Assembly: GCF_032452875.1 (NCBI RefSeq)
Contig: NC_083873.1
Coordinates: 71,917,987-71,981,986 of the forward strand
DNA from: Bos javanicus
Taxonomy: Eukaryota; Chordata; Mammalia; Artiodactyla; Bovidae
DNA length: 64,000 nucleotides
Reading direction: 5' to 3'
This document shows positions 34,136-45,398 of this stretch, one piece after another. Below the pieces are notes generated by a model. It was not told where the DNA came from. It made no database searches and was given only the letters and a program-made list of their open reading frames with translations. The position numbers were made by a program, and so were the translations under genes. Position 1 is the first letter of the stretch; every line of letters starts with the position of its first letter.

Positions 34136-34143
34136 ACAAGTTT

Positions 34144-35566
34144 TATTCTTTATGGTAAAAAAAAAAAAAAAATACCATTTACTCCTCTGCTAGCAACTTC
34201 ATTTTCTTACAATCATATTTTGAAATAGTCTTTTAAGGGTCCTCTGTAACCACTGGGAATTTAGCATTAAGAGTATCTAAAGATTCCTTGAATCCATTGA
34301 TAACTGCACCTGTGTGATTCTAGGGGCTAGTGACAAGTTCTGAAATTTCCCACATGACTTGTGAAGGAGTCTAATACAGTACTTCTGTTCAGCAGTTCCA
34401 GAATGATCTCCTTCATTCTTTTGCCTAATATCCTAGTGCTTCATCAATACTTTGGATATCAGTCTAGGAGAGGAATCCTGGGAAGAGTGATGGAGAGGAG
34501 CAGGATATTCCTCAGTGGTCCGTCTTCTGATCAGAGTGCCTCCCTGACTAGATGGCTGGACATCAGGCTCAGAGGCAAGAGACCTGATTTCTTCACTCAC
34601 TTGGCATCTGACCTTATTCAGCTAACTTCCCAAGTAGTGACTTAATTGTCACTCCCAGCTCCTTGAAATTGTTCTGAGAAAGGAATTTGAAAAATAAAGT
34701 GATGTGATTCAGCAAAAATGAATCTTGTGCTAGCTGATTGGATTTCCTGCATGAAATTTTATATTGAGAGTAAAGAAGGTACAAAAGGTGAAACGTAATA
34801 CCTTTTTAAAAGTTGTTTCCCAAATTAGGAGTTTTTAAGTTATGCTCCAAAACCAAGCTCAGCAGCCACAAAGGTGCAAGTTTAATGAAACTTTCTTTCT
34901 TTTTTAATTCAGCAGTGGAAGATTTTATAGAATGACCAAAGCCAAAGTAGAGTGTAGTATGAACATCAGCTTTGGCTTTGGCAGTGTCAGGGAGCTTATT
35001 TAATTGCTTTAGCAGCTGTTAGCTTGTTTTTGAATGTATTACTTTCTCTCATTTAGCCAGCATGCCTACCACATATGCAATGGCTTGTGTTGATAAACAG
35101 TTGTTGACTCTTGCATTGAAATGCATGCCTGGTTTACTGGAAAGTGTGTTAATTTTTTTATTAGCATTTCTCAAGTATTTTTGACTTGATCTGGAGCAAG
35201 AAATACATCTTATATCAGAACATATGTGTGCACAAAGTTGTGTATACCCACAGACATAAACACACATATATAAGCTAGAGATAAGAGTTTTCTGAAATCA
35301 TACTCATCCTGTTTTGTATTTTATTCCACTCTCTTCTCTTTTCTACTTAGTTTTAAAGGACTCTGAATTCTACTAAACTGAATGTGGGGTCTACTACTAA
35401 GTGGGGTATCACTCACTATGTACAGGACACTGGCCTTAGGATTCCCTTCATCCCAACTTCCCTAGCATCACCAGCCCCTGAGGGAAGACGTTGTATCTTC
35501 TTTTCAGCTGACCCATGGTACACACATACCGCCATCACCACTGTCAGTAAAACCTTTGGACCATCA
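34144..35566. other. mostly single-copy non-coding sequence
   Basis: A 17-nt A run near 34157. A perfect 12-bp inverted repeat lies at 34936-34947/34970-34981. CA/TA-rich bits near 35225-35275. No exon. Confidence 0.4.
34936..34981. repeat. 12-bp perfect inverted repeat
   Basis: CCAAAGCCAAAG at 34936-34947 pairs with CTTTGGCTTTGG at 34970-34981, with a 22-nt spacer. Each arm is itself a tandem of two CCAAAG-type hexamers. Confidence 0.8.
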
Positions 35567-35573
35567 AGTAGGG

Positions 35574-35780
35574 TAGTGTTAGTCGCTCAGTCATATCTGA
35601 CCCTTTGCAACCCCATGGACAGTAGCCCACCAGGTTCCTCTGTCCATGGCATTTTCCAGGCAAGAATACTTGAGTGGGTTGCCATTCCCTTCTCCAGGGT
35701 ATCTTCCCAACCCAAGGATCAAACTTGGGTCTCCTGCATTGTAGGCAGATTCATTACCGTCTGAGCCACCAGGGAAGCCC
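35574..35780 (-). mobile_element. Bov-tA SINE, antisense
   Basis: Complete antisense copy ending CACCAGGGAAGCCC. Short target-site duplication AGTAGGG (35567) / AGTAGAG (35781). Confidence 0.93.
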
Positions 35781-35787
35781 AGTAGAG

Positions 35788-36239
35788 AGAGCCCCATGAA
35801 CCGTTACCAGGATGCTTTCTTCTAACAAGTCCTCTACCTTTTTCTCATAGGAGACCAGAATCTTGAAAACGTCTTGAATTTTGAAAAAAAACTTATCCTC
35901 CTCCTAAATTTTGAGTTCCTATTAGCTGGTGTCAGGAACTCAAAAATTCCTGTGATATGCCAGTGCCAGCTCAGTGCTGCAGGACTGCAGTCAATATGGT
36001 TGATCAGTCAGTGTCCCAGATCTGCACTCATCACCATGGAAAAGGGACTCTTGCAGAGGTAGCAAGGACCTGTGCTAGACAGAATAACACTGCTTCTCCA
36101 CAGATGGGCTGAGTTGGTAGACAGGACATAAAGTTGTAGTATTATTAAGTACAGTAAGAATCCAGATAGGGCATGCATTCTTTAATATACAGCTAAGAAA
36201 AGCAGACAGGCAAATGCAAGTCTAGCAGAATCTGAATAT
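35788..36239. other. non-genic sequence
   Basis: No exon or named repeat. Confidence 0.4.
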
Positions 36240-36436
36240 TGTTGTTCAGTTGCTCAGTTGTGTCCGAATTTTTGTGACCCCATGGACTGCAGCACGCCAG
36301 GTTTCCCTGTCCTTCACCATCTCCTGGAGTTTGCTCGAATTCATGTCCATTGAGTTGGTGATGCCATCCAACCTTCTCATTCTCTGTCGCCTCCTTCTGC
36401 TCTCAGTCTTTCCCAGCATCAGGGTCTTTTCCAATA
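36240..36436 (-). mobile_element. BovB 3' end fragment, antisense
   Basis: TTGTTGTTCAGTTGCTCAGT to the CCCAGCATCAGGGTCTTTTC block. About 195 nt of the 3' end only. Confidence 0.92.
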
Positions 36437-37004
36437 TACTGGGGTAAAATTGGTCAGCAACTAAAGCTGTCTCCATTTGTATCATTGGCCCATAAATCTG
36501 AGATTGTCTGGGACCCATCTGACTTTGTCCTTCAGAACTTAACAGGAACCCTGAGTGCCTAATATAATCCCTGAAATCTCAGAAGTGTGTCTGAAGGCTT
36601 TTTCCCTCCAGAAAAAGTTTTTCCCAGAGTTGAGGCTCACATTAGTCACTTTTCTTAGAAAACCTCACTGAGTCAGACCTAGGACGGCAGTGGGGTGATG
36701 GGGTTGGGGATTCAGGTTCTAGGATTGTGACACTGTTTCTTCTCCATCAGCATTGGCATTCCTAGGAATGGGAACCTGGATTTTGACACAAAGAAATGGA
36801 ATGACTTGGCTCTCTTTTTGCCAACTTGCAGACTACGTTATTGCTTCTTCCAAAGCCTGAAGGTCCTTAATTTTGCAAAATAAGTATGATGGTAACAAAA
36901 CCAGTGTAATTAGGAGACAAACCAGGAATGGAGAAAATATAATGAATATAATTAACAGATAACTTACGAAAAGAGAGGTTTTATGAGCCAGAATATATTC
37001 TAAC
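36437..37004. other. non-genic sequence
   Basis: No exon or named repeat. Confidence 0.4.
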
Positions 37005-37018
37005 TTCACCAACATTTT

Positions 37019-37309
37019 TTTAAAAAAAAGATTTATTTATTTGTTTTCAGCTGTGCTAGGTCTTCATTGCTACATGTGGGCTTTCTCTAGTTACGTGTGG
37101 GGGCTGCTCTTGGTTGTGGTGCATGGGCTTCTCATTGTGGTAGCTTTTGTTGCAGAGTGCAGGCTCTAGAGCGTGGGCTCAGCAGTCATGGCACATGGGC
37201 TTAGTTGCTCTGCAGCATGTAATGTCTTTCCAGACCAGGGATCAAACTGGTGTCCCTTGCATTGAAAGGCAGAGTCTTAACCACTGGACCACCAGGGAAG
37301 CCCCTGAAG
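37019..37309 (-). mobile_element. ART2/CHR-type tRNA-Glu SINE, antisense
   Basis: Full-length antisense copy: AAGATTTATTTATTTG tail, GTGGGCTTTCTCTAGTTACG, CAGGCTCTAGAGCGTGGGCT, ending CCACCAGGGAAGCCC. Target-site duplication TTCACCAACATTTT at 37005-37018 and TTCACTGACATTTT at 37310-37323 (12/14). Confidence 0.93.
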
Positions 37310-37319
37310 TTCACTGACA

Positions 37320-37573
37320 TTTTAAAGAAATGATTCTTAGAGTTTTAAAACAGGGAGGGACCCTCATATAGAGCTTAGGTGCTTCATTTTGCAGATGTGG
37401 AAACTGAGGTCCCAAGAAACTAGAAAATGGCAGCAGTGACCAAATAAACCCAGATCTTCAAGATTGGAGGGGTTGTTTCCCTGCATTTACATAACCTCTT
37501 GAGATGAAGAGCATCTCTCCTTATTATTGAGAAATAGTACACACACACAAAAATCACAGGTTTAGCCACTGTT
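37320..37573 (+). repeat. short MIR-like core
   Basis: CATTTTGCAGATGTGGAAAC followed by TGAGGTCCCAAGAAACTAG resembles the MIR core. Remainder to 37573 unassigned. Confidence 0.45.
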
Positions 37574-37583
37574 AGACTTGGTG

Positions 37584-37851
37584 AAGGCAATGGCAACCCA
37601 CTCCAGTACTCTTGCCTGGAATATCCTATGGACAGAGGAGCCTGGTGGGCTGCAGTCCATGGGGTCGCTAGGAGTCGGACACGACTGAGTGACTTCACTT
37701 TCACTTTTCACTTTCATGCATTGGAGAAGGAAATGGCAACCCACTCCAGTGTTCTTGCCTGGAGATTCCCAGGGACAGGGGAGCCTGGTGGGCTGCCGTC
37801 TCTGGGGTCGCACAGAGTCAGACACGAATGAAGCGACTTAGCAGCAGCAGC
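37584..37851 (+). mobile_element. Bov-A2 dimeric SINE
   Basis: Two monomers and a short AGC tail. Perfect target-site duplication AGACTTGGTG at 37574-37583 and 37852-37861. Confidence 0.97.
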
Positions 37852-37861
37852 AGACTTGGTG

Positions 37862-38638
37862 GTGCTAAAACAAACAAACCAAAAAGCAGCAGTATTTGCC
37901 CAGAGGGCTGTGTTTAGGAAATAAAATCTGAGCCATAATGTTTTTGGTTCAGGAGTGACCTTTGTGTTCGCAGTAGAGCTCCTGTGACTCTCCTGGAAGG
38001 CTGTGGACAGTGAGTTATGTGGGAAACATTTGGATTTCTAAGGTGTTTGTAACCCCTGAACCTAGATTACCTTACAAAATGATGCCCAACCATAAAAGGA
38101 CAAAGGACACCTTTGAGGTTTCTCTCCAACTTCCGCATCACGTGAACCCAGGGATTATTAGTCAAAGAGATAATACATCCCAGACACTGGAGGCAATTTA
38201 AATCACCTTCCCTTGGACTCTCAGGATTGGGCTGTCGCTTATTCTACCAGTATCTGGTGCACGAACTAATGGAAAGTTTCTATAAAACACAGTGGTTGTG
38301 TCTTTTTTGTCTCCCCAGAATAGGACATTGCTAGGGTGAATCTATTACCTGTCTGAGCTATTGTCCAAGGTTTAGTCTAGGTATGAGAAACCTGCTGGGA
38401 GGGCAGTGATTCTCAAAGGACCGCCTCATCCCCACAAAATGCTCTCCAGGGAGAACAGAGTAGAATCAAAAGAAATAAATGTGGTATTGGTGCAAAGGAA
38501 GGGATTCAGATCAAAGAAGAATAGCCTGACAGGACTGCCTGACACAATCTGGAGTACTGACACAGACTATATAATTCCATTTGAAAATCTTTTAAAACAG
38601 TATTTTTTTCTGTTTCCAGAAATGATATCACAGTAGTT
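37862..38638. other. mostly single-copy non-coding sequence
   Basis: No exon or confidently named repeat. Confidence 0.4.
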
Positions 38639-38648
38639 CTACCCATAG

Positions 38649-38843
38649 ATGCTTCCCTTGTGGCTCAGCTGGTAAAGAATCTGCCTGCAATGTGAGAGAC
38701 ATGGGTTCAATCCCTGGGTTGGAAAGATCCCCTGGAGAAGGGAAAGTCTATCCACTCCAGTATTCTGGCCTGGAGAATTCCATGGACTGTATAGTCCATG
38801 GGGTCACAAAGAGTCAGACATGACTGAGCAACTTTCACTTTCA
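38649..38843 (+). mobile_element. Bov-tA SINE
   Basis: Complete copy ending in a CTTTCACTTT tail. Perfect 10-nt target-site duplication CTACCCATAG at 38639-38648 and 38844-38853. Confidence 0.97.
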
Positions 38844-39013
38844 CTACCCATAGGTAGGCACAGAGGACCTGTTTCCATCATGCAAAGAACAGCACTTTAT
38901 TCTTACCAGAACAGACATTCTGGAAAAAGATCTGCCTTCTTTGCCTGTGGTGCTTCTGTCAAAACTATCATTCATGCACTTAGAGATTGTCTTATCTTCT
39001 ATTATGGTAGTTT

Positions 39014-39182
39014 GGGGCTTCTCTGGTGGTTCAGATGGTAAAGAATCCTCCTGCAATGTGGAAGACCTGAGTTCAGTCCTTGGGTTGGGAAGATCCCCTG
39101 GAGGAGGGCATGGCAACCCACTGTAGTATTCTTGCCTGAAGGATCCCCATGGACAGAAGAGCCTGGCGAGCTACAACCCACA
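39014..39182 (+). mobile_element. Bov-tA SINE, 3'-truncated
   Basis: Starts GGGGCTTCTCTGGTGGTTCA and stops within GAGCTACAACCCACAACATC, lacking the last third. No duplication seen. Confidence 0.92.
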
Positions 39183-39328
39183 ACATCATTTTTAATCAAG
39201 GAACTTGAGAGGCCCTGGCTTGTGGAATTCATTGGTCTTGTCTGTGCTCCCCATCATCCTGTAGCAGCTGGCTTGATATCATACTGCAGTGGCTTTGAAG
39301 ACTCAATTATATAGTGCTAGTGACATAG

Positions 39329-39863
39329 CCGGAGAAGGCGATGGCACCCCACTCCAGTACTCTTGCCTGGAAAATCCCATGGATGGAGGAGCCTGGTAGG
39401 CTGCAGTCCATGGGGTCGAGAAGAGTCGGACACGACTGAGCGACTTCACTTTCACTTTTCACTTTCATTCAAAGAAACACAACCAGCTGAGGTCCTTGCT
39501 GAGGGCAAAAGCAATGGGTAGTGGAAGAAGATAGCTATGATCAAACCAGTATTGTAAACCAATCATCAGTCAATTAAAAATAAATATTAAAAAAAAAGAA
39601 GATAGCTCTGAAGACCACATGACTGTTGCAGAAACAACCCATACTAGTTATGGGTACTTCTTCCTTATTTTGTTATGAATATGTTTCTCTGTATAGTAAC
39701 AAAATATGTTTTCCTATCTCATTTCCTATCTCATTTCCTTGGAGAAGGAAATGGCAACCCACTCCAGTGTTCTTGCCTAGAGAATCCCAGGGATGGGGGA
39801 GCCTGGTAGGCTGCCGTCTATGGGGTCGCACAGAGTTGGACATGACTGAAGCGACTTAGCAGC
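39329..39863 (+). mobile_element. Bov-A2 dimeric SINE split by a 253-nt duplicated segment
   Basis: First monomer at 39329-39468, second at about 39738-39863. The outer target-site duplication AGTGACATAG is perfect at 39319-39328 and 39864-39873, so both monomers came from one insertion. The normal linker (CTTTCATGCATTGGAGAAGG) is broken between CTTTCAT and TTGGAGAAGG by foreign sequence. Confidence 0.93.
39470..39722 (+). repeat. 253-nt copy of 40427-40678
   Basis: Base-for-base identical by eye to 40427-40678 except for one extra A in an A run (9 against 8). It is followed by a further TTCCTATCTCAT unit (local 12-nt reiteration) before the Bov-A2 second monomer. The donor lies in its natural ERVL-like context, so this copy is the recipient. 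Confidence 0.95.
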
Positions 39864-40426
39864 AGTGACATAGTGTTACCTTGGGGGGCTGGGACAGTGT
39901 CTTCTAGGTTATGATATATGTTCTGTGTCAGTGTCCAATATGTAGTAATGTCTCTCTCATAGCCAGGCTTCATTGGTCCAGGAATCAATGGGTGGAAATG
40001 GAAATGGCTTCATTGTCTGTGATCCACTAGGAAAATTTATCTTCCTGTTCCCTTGACCTCAAGTTCTGTTTGTCTAGAGTTCTTAGTTACAGTAGGAGGA
40101 TTACTTCCATCAGTAGACACAGCAGTGATTCCAGGAGACTACATAGTGAGTTGTTGAGATTCACATGGTCCCTGTGGGTTCCTCCTGCTTCTCATTCAAT
40201 GGGCAAGGAAGAGAGTTACTGTATGGGATGCAGTGATTGACTCTGATTATCAAGGGAAGATTGCTGCTACTGTATAATGGAAGCAAGGAAGAGTATGTCT
40301 GGACTCCTGGAAATCCCTTAGGGCATATTAGTATTCCCACATCCCGTGGGGTAATCAAAAACTACAACAGCCCAGTTTGGCACAGCTAATGGACCAGGTT
40401 CTAAAGGTGTGAATCAACTCACCAGG

Positions 40427-40678
40427 CAAAGAAACACAACCAGCTGAGGTCCTTGCTGAGGGCAAAAGCAATGGGTAGTGGAAGAAGATAGCTATGATCA
40501 AACCAGTATTGTAAACCAATCATCAGTCAATTAAAAATAAATATTAAAAAAAAGAAGATAGCTCTGAAGACCACATGACTGTTGCAGAAACAACCCATAC
40601 TAGTTATGGGTACTTCTTCCTTATTTTGTTATGAATATGTTTCTCTGTATAGTAACAAAATATGTTTTCCTATCTCAT
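40427..40678 (+). repeat. donor copy of the 253-nt duplication
   Basis: 252 nt identical to 39470-39722 apart from an A-run length difference. Offset is 956-957 nt. It lies in sequence continuous with the ERVL-like fragment on its left. Confidence 0.93.
40494..40552 (+). mobile_element. 59-nt L1 3' tail insertion
   Basis: Only the L1 terminal piece (TTGTAAACCAATCATCAGTC, then AATTAAAAATAAAT and A-run). Perfect 11-nt target-site duplication AGAAGATAGCT at 40483-40493 and 40553-40563. The same insertion is present in the 39470 copy, so it predates the duplication. Confidence 0.85.
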
Positions 40679-40720
40679 CATCAAACATAAGATGTTTTAA
40701 TAATAACTTTGTATCTCAGT

Positions 40721-40943
40721 GGGGCTTCCCTGTTGGCTAAGACAGTAAAGAGTCTGCCTGCAATGCAGGAGACCCAGGTTCGATCCCTGGGTCAGGAAGA
40801 TCCCCTGGAGAAGGGAATGGCAACCCACCCCAGTGTTCTTGCCTGGAGAATTCCATAGACAGAGGAGCTTAGCGGGCTGCAGTCCATGGGGTTGTGAAGA
40901 GTTAGACACAACTGAGCAACTAACACTTTCACTTTTTACTTTA
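40721..40943 (+). mobile_element. Bov-tA SINE
   Basis: Complete copy from GGGGCTTCCCTGTTGGCTAA to a CTTTCACTTTTTACTTTA tail. Perfect target-site duplication TATCTCAGT at 40712-40720 and 40944-40952. Confidence 0.97.
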
Positions 40944-41136
40944 TATCTCAGTATATAAGTTATAGGAGAAGTGTGAGCATTGCCCAAGGACTTTGAACTT
41001 CTTCTGCGGAATGGGTGTTTTCAGATGTACGTAGGATAGCTGTATCATGTCAGTGAAAGTATGACTTTGTTATTGGCTTTATTTGGAAATGAAGTGTGGT
41101 GTGAGTGTGCATGAGAGCCAAGTTGAGAGGGTGGAG

Positions 41137-41594
41137 TGTGATGATCATTTTGTTGCTGTGTCAACTTGGCTAGGGTATACTCCCCAGTTATTTAATGAAA
41201 CATAAATGTTTAATTAAACTGTTGCTGTGAAGATATTTTGTATGTAATTAAAGTCTGTAATCAGTTGACTTTAAGCAAGGGAGATTATTCAGGATAATCT
41301 GGGTGGGCCTGATTCTATACATTGAAAGACCTTAAAAAGAGCTGAGGCTTCTCTGAGAAAAGAAATTCCACCTGTGAAGCAGCAGCAGACTCGAGCCTGC
41401 TCTTCCTAAGGAGTTGCCCTGTGGGTTCAAACTTGCTTAGCCAGCCTGCACCTGGCATAAGCCAATTTTTTGCAATAAATCTCTTAATGGATCTTACATG
41501 CACACACACACGTACACATACACACACTTATGCACGCCTGTGTAAAAACACCTCCTGCTGGTTCTGTTTCTCTGATTAAACCCTGACTGATACA
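41137..41594 (+). mobile_element. solo LTR of ERVL/MaLR class
   Basis: Begins TGTGATGATCATTTTGTTG and ends TGACTGATACA, giving the TG...CA ends of a retroviral LTR. Inside: GTGTCAACTTGGCTAGG, GATAATCTGGGTGGGCCTGA, GCAATAAATCTC (polyadenylation signal) and GGTTCTGTTTCTCTGATTAA. A (CA)n tract interrupts it at 41499-41528. No internal viral sequence adjoins. Confidence 0.82.
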
Positions 41595-42913
41595 GCCTGA
41601 GATGTCCCTAAAACTTTCTTTACTCACTAGTGCTGCCTGCTGGGCCCCAGGCAGATCCTACAGGTGTTGGGTGTTTAGATAGCATGTGTTGAATTGAAAT
41701 GAATTTAAGGTGTTCAGCCCTTGGGTAGAGGTATCCTTTGAGGTAGTTTGCTACTGCACTAAATTGCAGAGCAAGGTAGCAGGCAGCTCCCCCACCAGTA
41801 TTTCCCTCTCAGAGTTGGGTGTTGATTCACAGCACCCTCTGAAACTCAAGTGACAGAAATTGGCAGTGAAAAGAACCACCACCCACACGTCTTCTAGTAT
41901 GTGGGAGAAATGTGGCCAAACACTGAGACTTCACATTAAAAATTATGTCTGCCTCTGTAACTGTTTCTCAGTATTATTTAGTTTCTCTTGTGAATTATTG
42001 TGAAATCTGTACAAGGAGGCTCTGAGAGTCCAATGGGAAAAACTGGGAAAATTAAAAATTGGTTTTGAGAAACAAAGGACCCAAGAAGCAGCCAAGAAAT
42101 TACATTTTCTTTGGTTGGTCCTTGCATAGATCTAGTAAGTACAGTACAAACCTGTTTCAGTATGTTTTCCTTAGTATGTGCAGTGAGTTCTACTATCACA
42201 TGACGTATGTGTTGCTAAAAATCAGTAAGGTATGCTGAATCACAAAGGGAGAACCAGGGACTCATTGGAAAATGGGAGAGCAGCACAACACAAAAAAATT
42301 ATCTGTGCCGTATTTAAGAGGGTAGGCACTAATTAAAAAAAGGTATCACAGTTTTACACATGTTAAATGGTCATGAAATAAACCAGTACTGTAATGTGTA
42401 TGGTATTCTACCTTGAAAAAGACCTAGAGTTTTCTTGTGGATTGGAGTATTGGAGGGCTGCCCCTTGTGAGTTGCTGTGAGGCTGTGGAAGGAAGACAGC
42501 GGCAACACCACATGTGCACGGGTTTATCTCAAAGCACAGGTGGCCATCTGGGGGAACTGGTAGACGTTTGAGGTGTATGTGGGTGGAGGTTTTGTGTGTT
42601 CCTACACACCTCATTTCAGCAGAGTGCAGTTTTCCAAGCGCTCACCTGCCACTGGTCATGGATGAGATAGCATGTATCAGTCACATTGGAGCAAATTTGC
42701 ATTTTCAAAACAAGTGTGATTGTGAGACTGACTGTACTGCCTAAAGAGATCACCACCTCCTATCTGTACTTTCAAACTCCCAAAGGTTCTTTGTCAGTTT
42801 GGTGCAAAATTCATTTATTAACACTAAGATGAATATAAATGTTTTCCAGAAACACTGGATTTGATTGTAAAGTGCTGTCACATACACCCGTGGGGTTTTA
42901 ACATGCCTCTATA
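41595..42913. other. mostly single-copy non-coding sequence
   Basis: No exon or repeat named. 42460-42680 is relatively G-rich with E-box-like CACATGTG and CACCTG sites, not interpretable alone. Confidence 0.4.
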
Positions 42914-43043
42914 TAGGAAATGGCAACCCACTCCAGTATTCTTGCCTGGAGAATCCCATGGACAGAGGAGCCTGGTGGGCTACAGTCCACGGGGTCGCAA
43001 AGAGTCGGACACGACTGAGCGACTTCACTTTCTTTCACTTACA
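42914..43043 (+). mobile_element. Bov-A2/Bov-tA monomer
   Basis: Single monomer from GGAAATGGCAACCCACTCC to GCGACTTCACTTTCTTTC. No clear duplication. Confidence 0.9.
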
Positions 43044-44883
43044 CAGTCTGAAAACTTCTGATTTCCAAAGCACATCTGACTCTAATGGAACAGTTGATCT
43101 GTATATCGAGTGTCTGTTTTGTGTCAGGCATTGTGTTAGGACACGGTACACAGCAATTGCCTGAATCCTGTAATTTTACTAACTTAAGAGGAATCCTGCA
43201 GTGCTTCTCTTAATTCTGGAACATCAGAATACTTAAAAAGATCACTAGAGCTACACTCTAGTAAACTCCTGTTTACTGAGCAGTGTGCTCTGGAATTTAG
43301 GGGAGAAATTTAGAGTGTATGAATATAGGACCTAAAGAAACTACAAGACATTTGAAAGAGATAATGAAGACATTGTTTCCCAGAGTATTCAGAGGAGCGC
43401 TAGTCATGATGGATGTTCAGAAAGTCAAGTTTGGGCAGCACTGCATATTCGCTGCTCTTCTGGAGCACAATACTTGGTATCAGCATATTAAAAACCCTGA
43501 AAGGTCCCATAGTGAAGAAACAAGTTTAACTTTGTTTTGCATGGATTCTCAAGTGGACTGGTCTTTGAATAAGAACCTGGTACTGACCCACAGAGCACAG
43601 TCTGAGAAACTCCAGACTAAGACACGATGTTCTAAATGAACTAAGAGAGGAAATTCTGTTTCTCATTTGGAAGGGTGTTATATAAATCCAATGCAGAGAA
43701 ATTGTATGCTTTTATTATTTTCGGTTTAGAAATGAAAATGTAAGAGTTGCATCCTCATGACAAGTGGAAAAATGAATCAGATTTGCTTGACTTGCCCAGT
43801 GGTTTTTAATTTTTAGAGTCTTCTGTATAAACTAGTAATTATACTGATGTAGCCATCAAATGGTATGTAATTATATCCATGAAATAATAGTGAGCACTTT
43901 TTTAAATGAAAAAAAAAATCCCCTTAAGTAATTATTAGATGATGAAAGTAAATTAATTCAATTCAGTACTTAAAGAATGAAAATTATTGTGATCCCTGAA
44001 GCAGTGTATATGCAGATATAGGTTCTTTCATGTGAAAAATTATGGCAGAAAAATGCTGAAATATTAAGAAAATGTGATACCCGCTGCTTTTTCTCCTATA
44101 AACTCAGTCTTACCATTTTAAGATGGTAAATATCCACAGAGGCTGGTAAGCAGATGTTTCATAGCTAGCAAGACATGGGATCAGGATTCAGGCCAGCTAC
44201 ACGCACTCTCATCTCTAGGGCCCACACACTTAACCCCTAACTAGAGCCGCAGTCAGTAAGAAAAAACAAATTTAGGTAGAAATAATACTTATTTCTTCTC
44301 CTTTCTCTCCTTTCCCCACTGCCCTAACCACCCAACAAGAGTAAATTTCTGTGGTAAAGTTGTAAAATGCCATCCTAAATATTCTAATGCTAGAGAATAT
44401 TTTGCTATGTCCTACTCCTTCTGTATGACTGTTGTATTTTGGGAGTATTTATATTAGCATTGCAGAAGTTGTCTGTTTTGCTACATTATGAAAACTGCTT
44501 TGATTTTTTAGGCCCATCTGTACAAAAATATTCACAATAGCAATTGGCGTTATTTGTCAAGAAAATAGCTGCTAGTGATGACCACTCACTTAATCTAATT
44601 AATTCTGTGGTGGAGACAGACTGTTGATACAGCTGCGAAATCATATATTGATCATAAAATAGTTTGATGAAGGATATGTACAGACAGATGTTCAGGTTTT
44701 CATGATGGTTGTTGTGGTATAGAATTGCAAATGCTTCATAAAATGTAGGTACTTGCCTTTTTGATATGGAAGATCTTAGACTTAAACATTGAGAATAAAA
44801 CTGGGGAGTCAAGTAAATAAGAGTATAACTCCTTACCTGATTTATAAAATTTTATTCCCTATTAAGATTGCTTTTTCATACTC
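43044..44883. other. non-genic sequence with MIR-like pieces
   Basis: MIR-like cores at about 43098-43190 (GAGTGTCTGTTTTGTGTCAG) and 44125-44250 (CATAGCTAGCAAGACATGGG). Plus-strand frame 43319-43639 is open for 106 codons but shows no family or splice logic. No exon called. Confidence 0.4.
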
Positions 44884-44889
44884 TTCACA

Positions 44890-45398
44890 CCTAGACAGCA
44901 TATTAAAAAGCAGAGACATTACTTTGCTGACAAAGTCCATATAGTCAAAACTGTGGTTTTTCTAGTAGTTTCATGTATGGATGTGAGGGTTGGACTTTTA
45001 ATAAAAAAGGCTGAGTGCCGAAGAATTGATGCTTTTGAACTGTGGTATTGGAGAAGACTCTTGAGAGTCCCTCAGCCTGCAAGGAGATCAAATCAGTCAA
45101 TCCTAAAGGAAATCAGTCCTGAATATTCATTGCAAGGACTGATGGTGAAGCTGAAGCTCCAATACTTTGGCCACCTGATGCAAAGAGCCAACTCATTAGA
45201 AAAGACCCTGATGCTGGGAAAGATTGAAGGCGGGAGGAGAAAGGGATGACAGAGGATGAGATGGTTGGATGGCATCACCAACTCAATGGACATAAGTTTG
45301 AGCAAGTTCTGGGAGATGGTGAAGGACAGGGAAGCCTGGCATGCTTCAGTCCATGGGGTTGCAAAGAGTTGAATACCACTGAATGACTGAACAACAAC
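44890..45398 (+). mobile_element. BovB 3' fragment
   Basis: From CACACCTAGACAGCATATTA through the RT C-terminus remnant (AECRRIDAFELWYWRRLLR-type peptide) to the GAATGACTGAACAACAACAG tail. Frame broken at the start. Confidence 0.93.

Larger units (their letters stand above)
39980..40690 (+). mobile_element. old ERVL-like internal fragment, dUTPase-like region
   Basis: From about 40200 the text resembles the dUTPase-like and 3' internal region of ancient ERVL elements (ATGCAGTGATTGACTCTGAT, GGAAGAGTATGTCTGGACTC, GCTGAGGTCCTTGCTGAGGG). It carries stops and frame breaks, has no flanking LTR pair here, and is interrupted by a tiny L1 tail at 40494-40552. It is a dead endogenous retroviral relic. 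No protein is given. Confidence 0.65.

Noticed and set aside
39980..40690. intact endogenous retrovirus
   Set aside because: Only a diverged, stop-containing internal piece is present, with no matching LTR pair. The LTR at 41137-41594 is a different, solo element separated by a SINE.
42540..42620. GAGGTGT...ACACCTC inverted repeat
   Set aside because: Only 7-bp arms with mismatched surroundings, expected by chance in a window this size.
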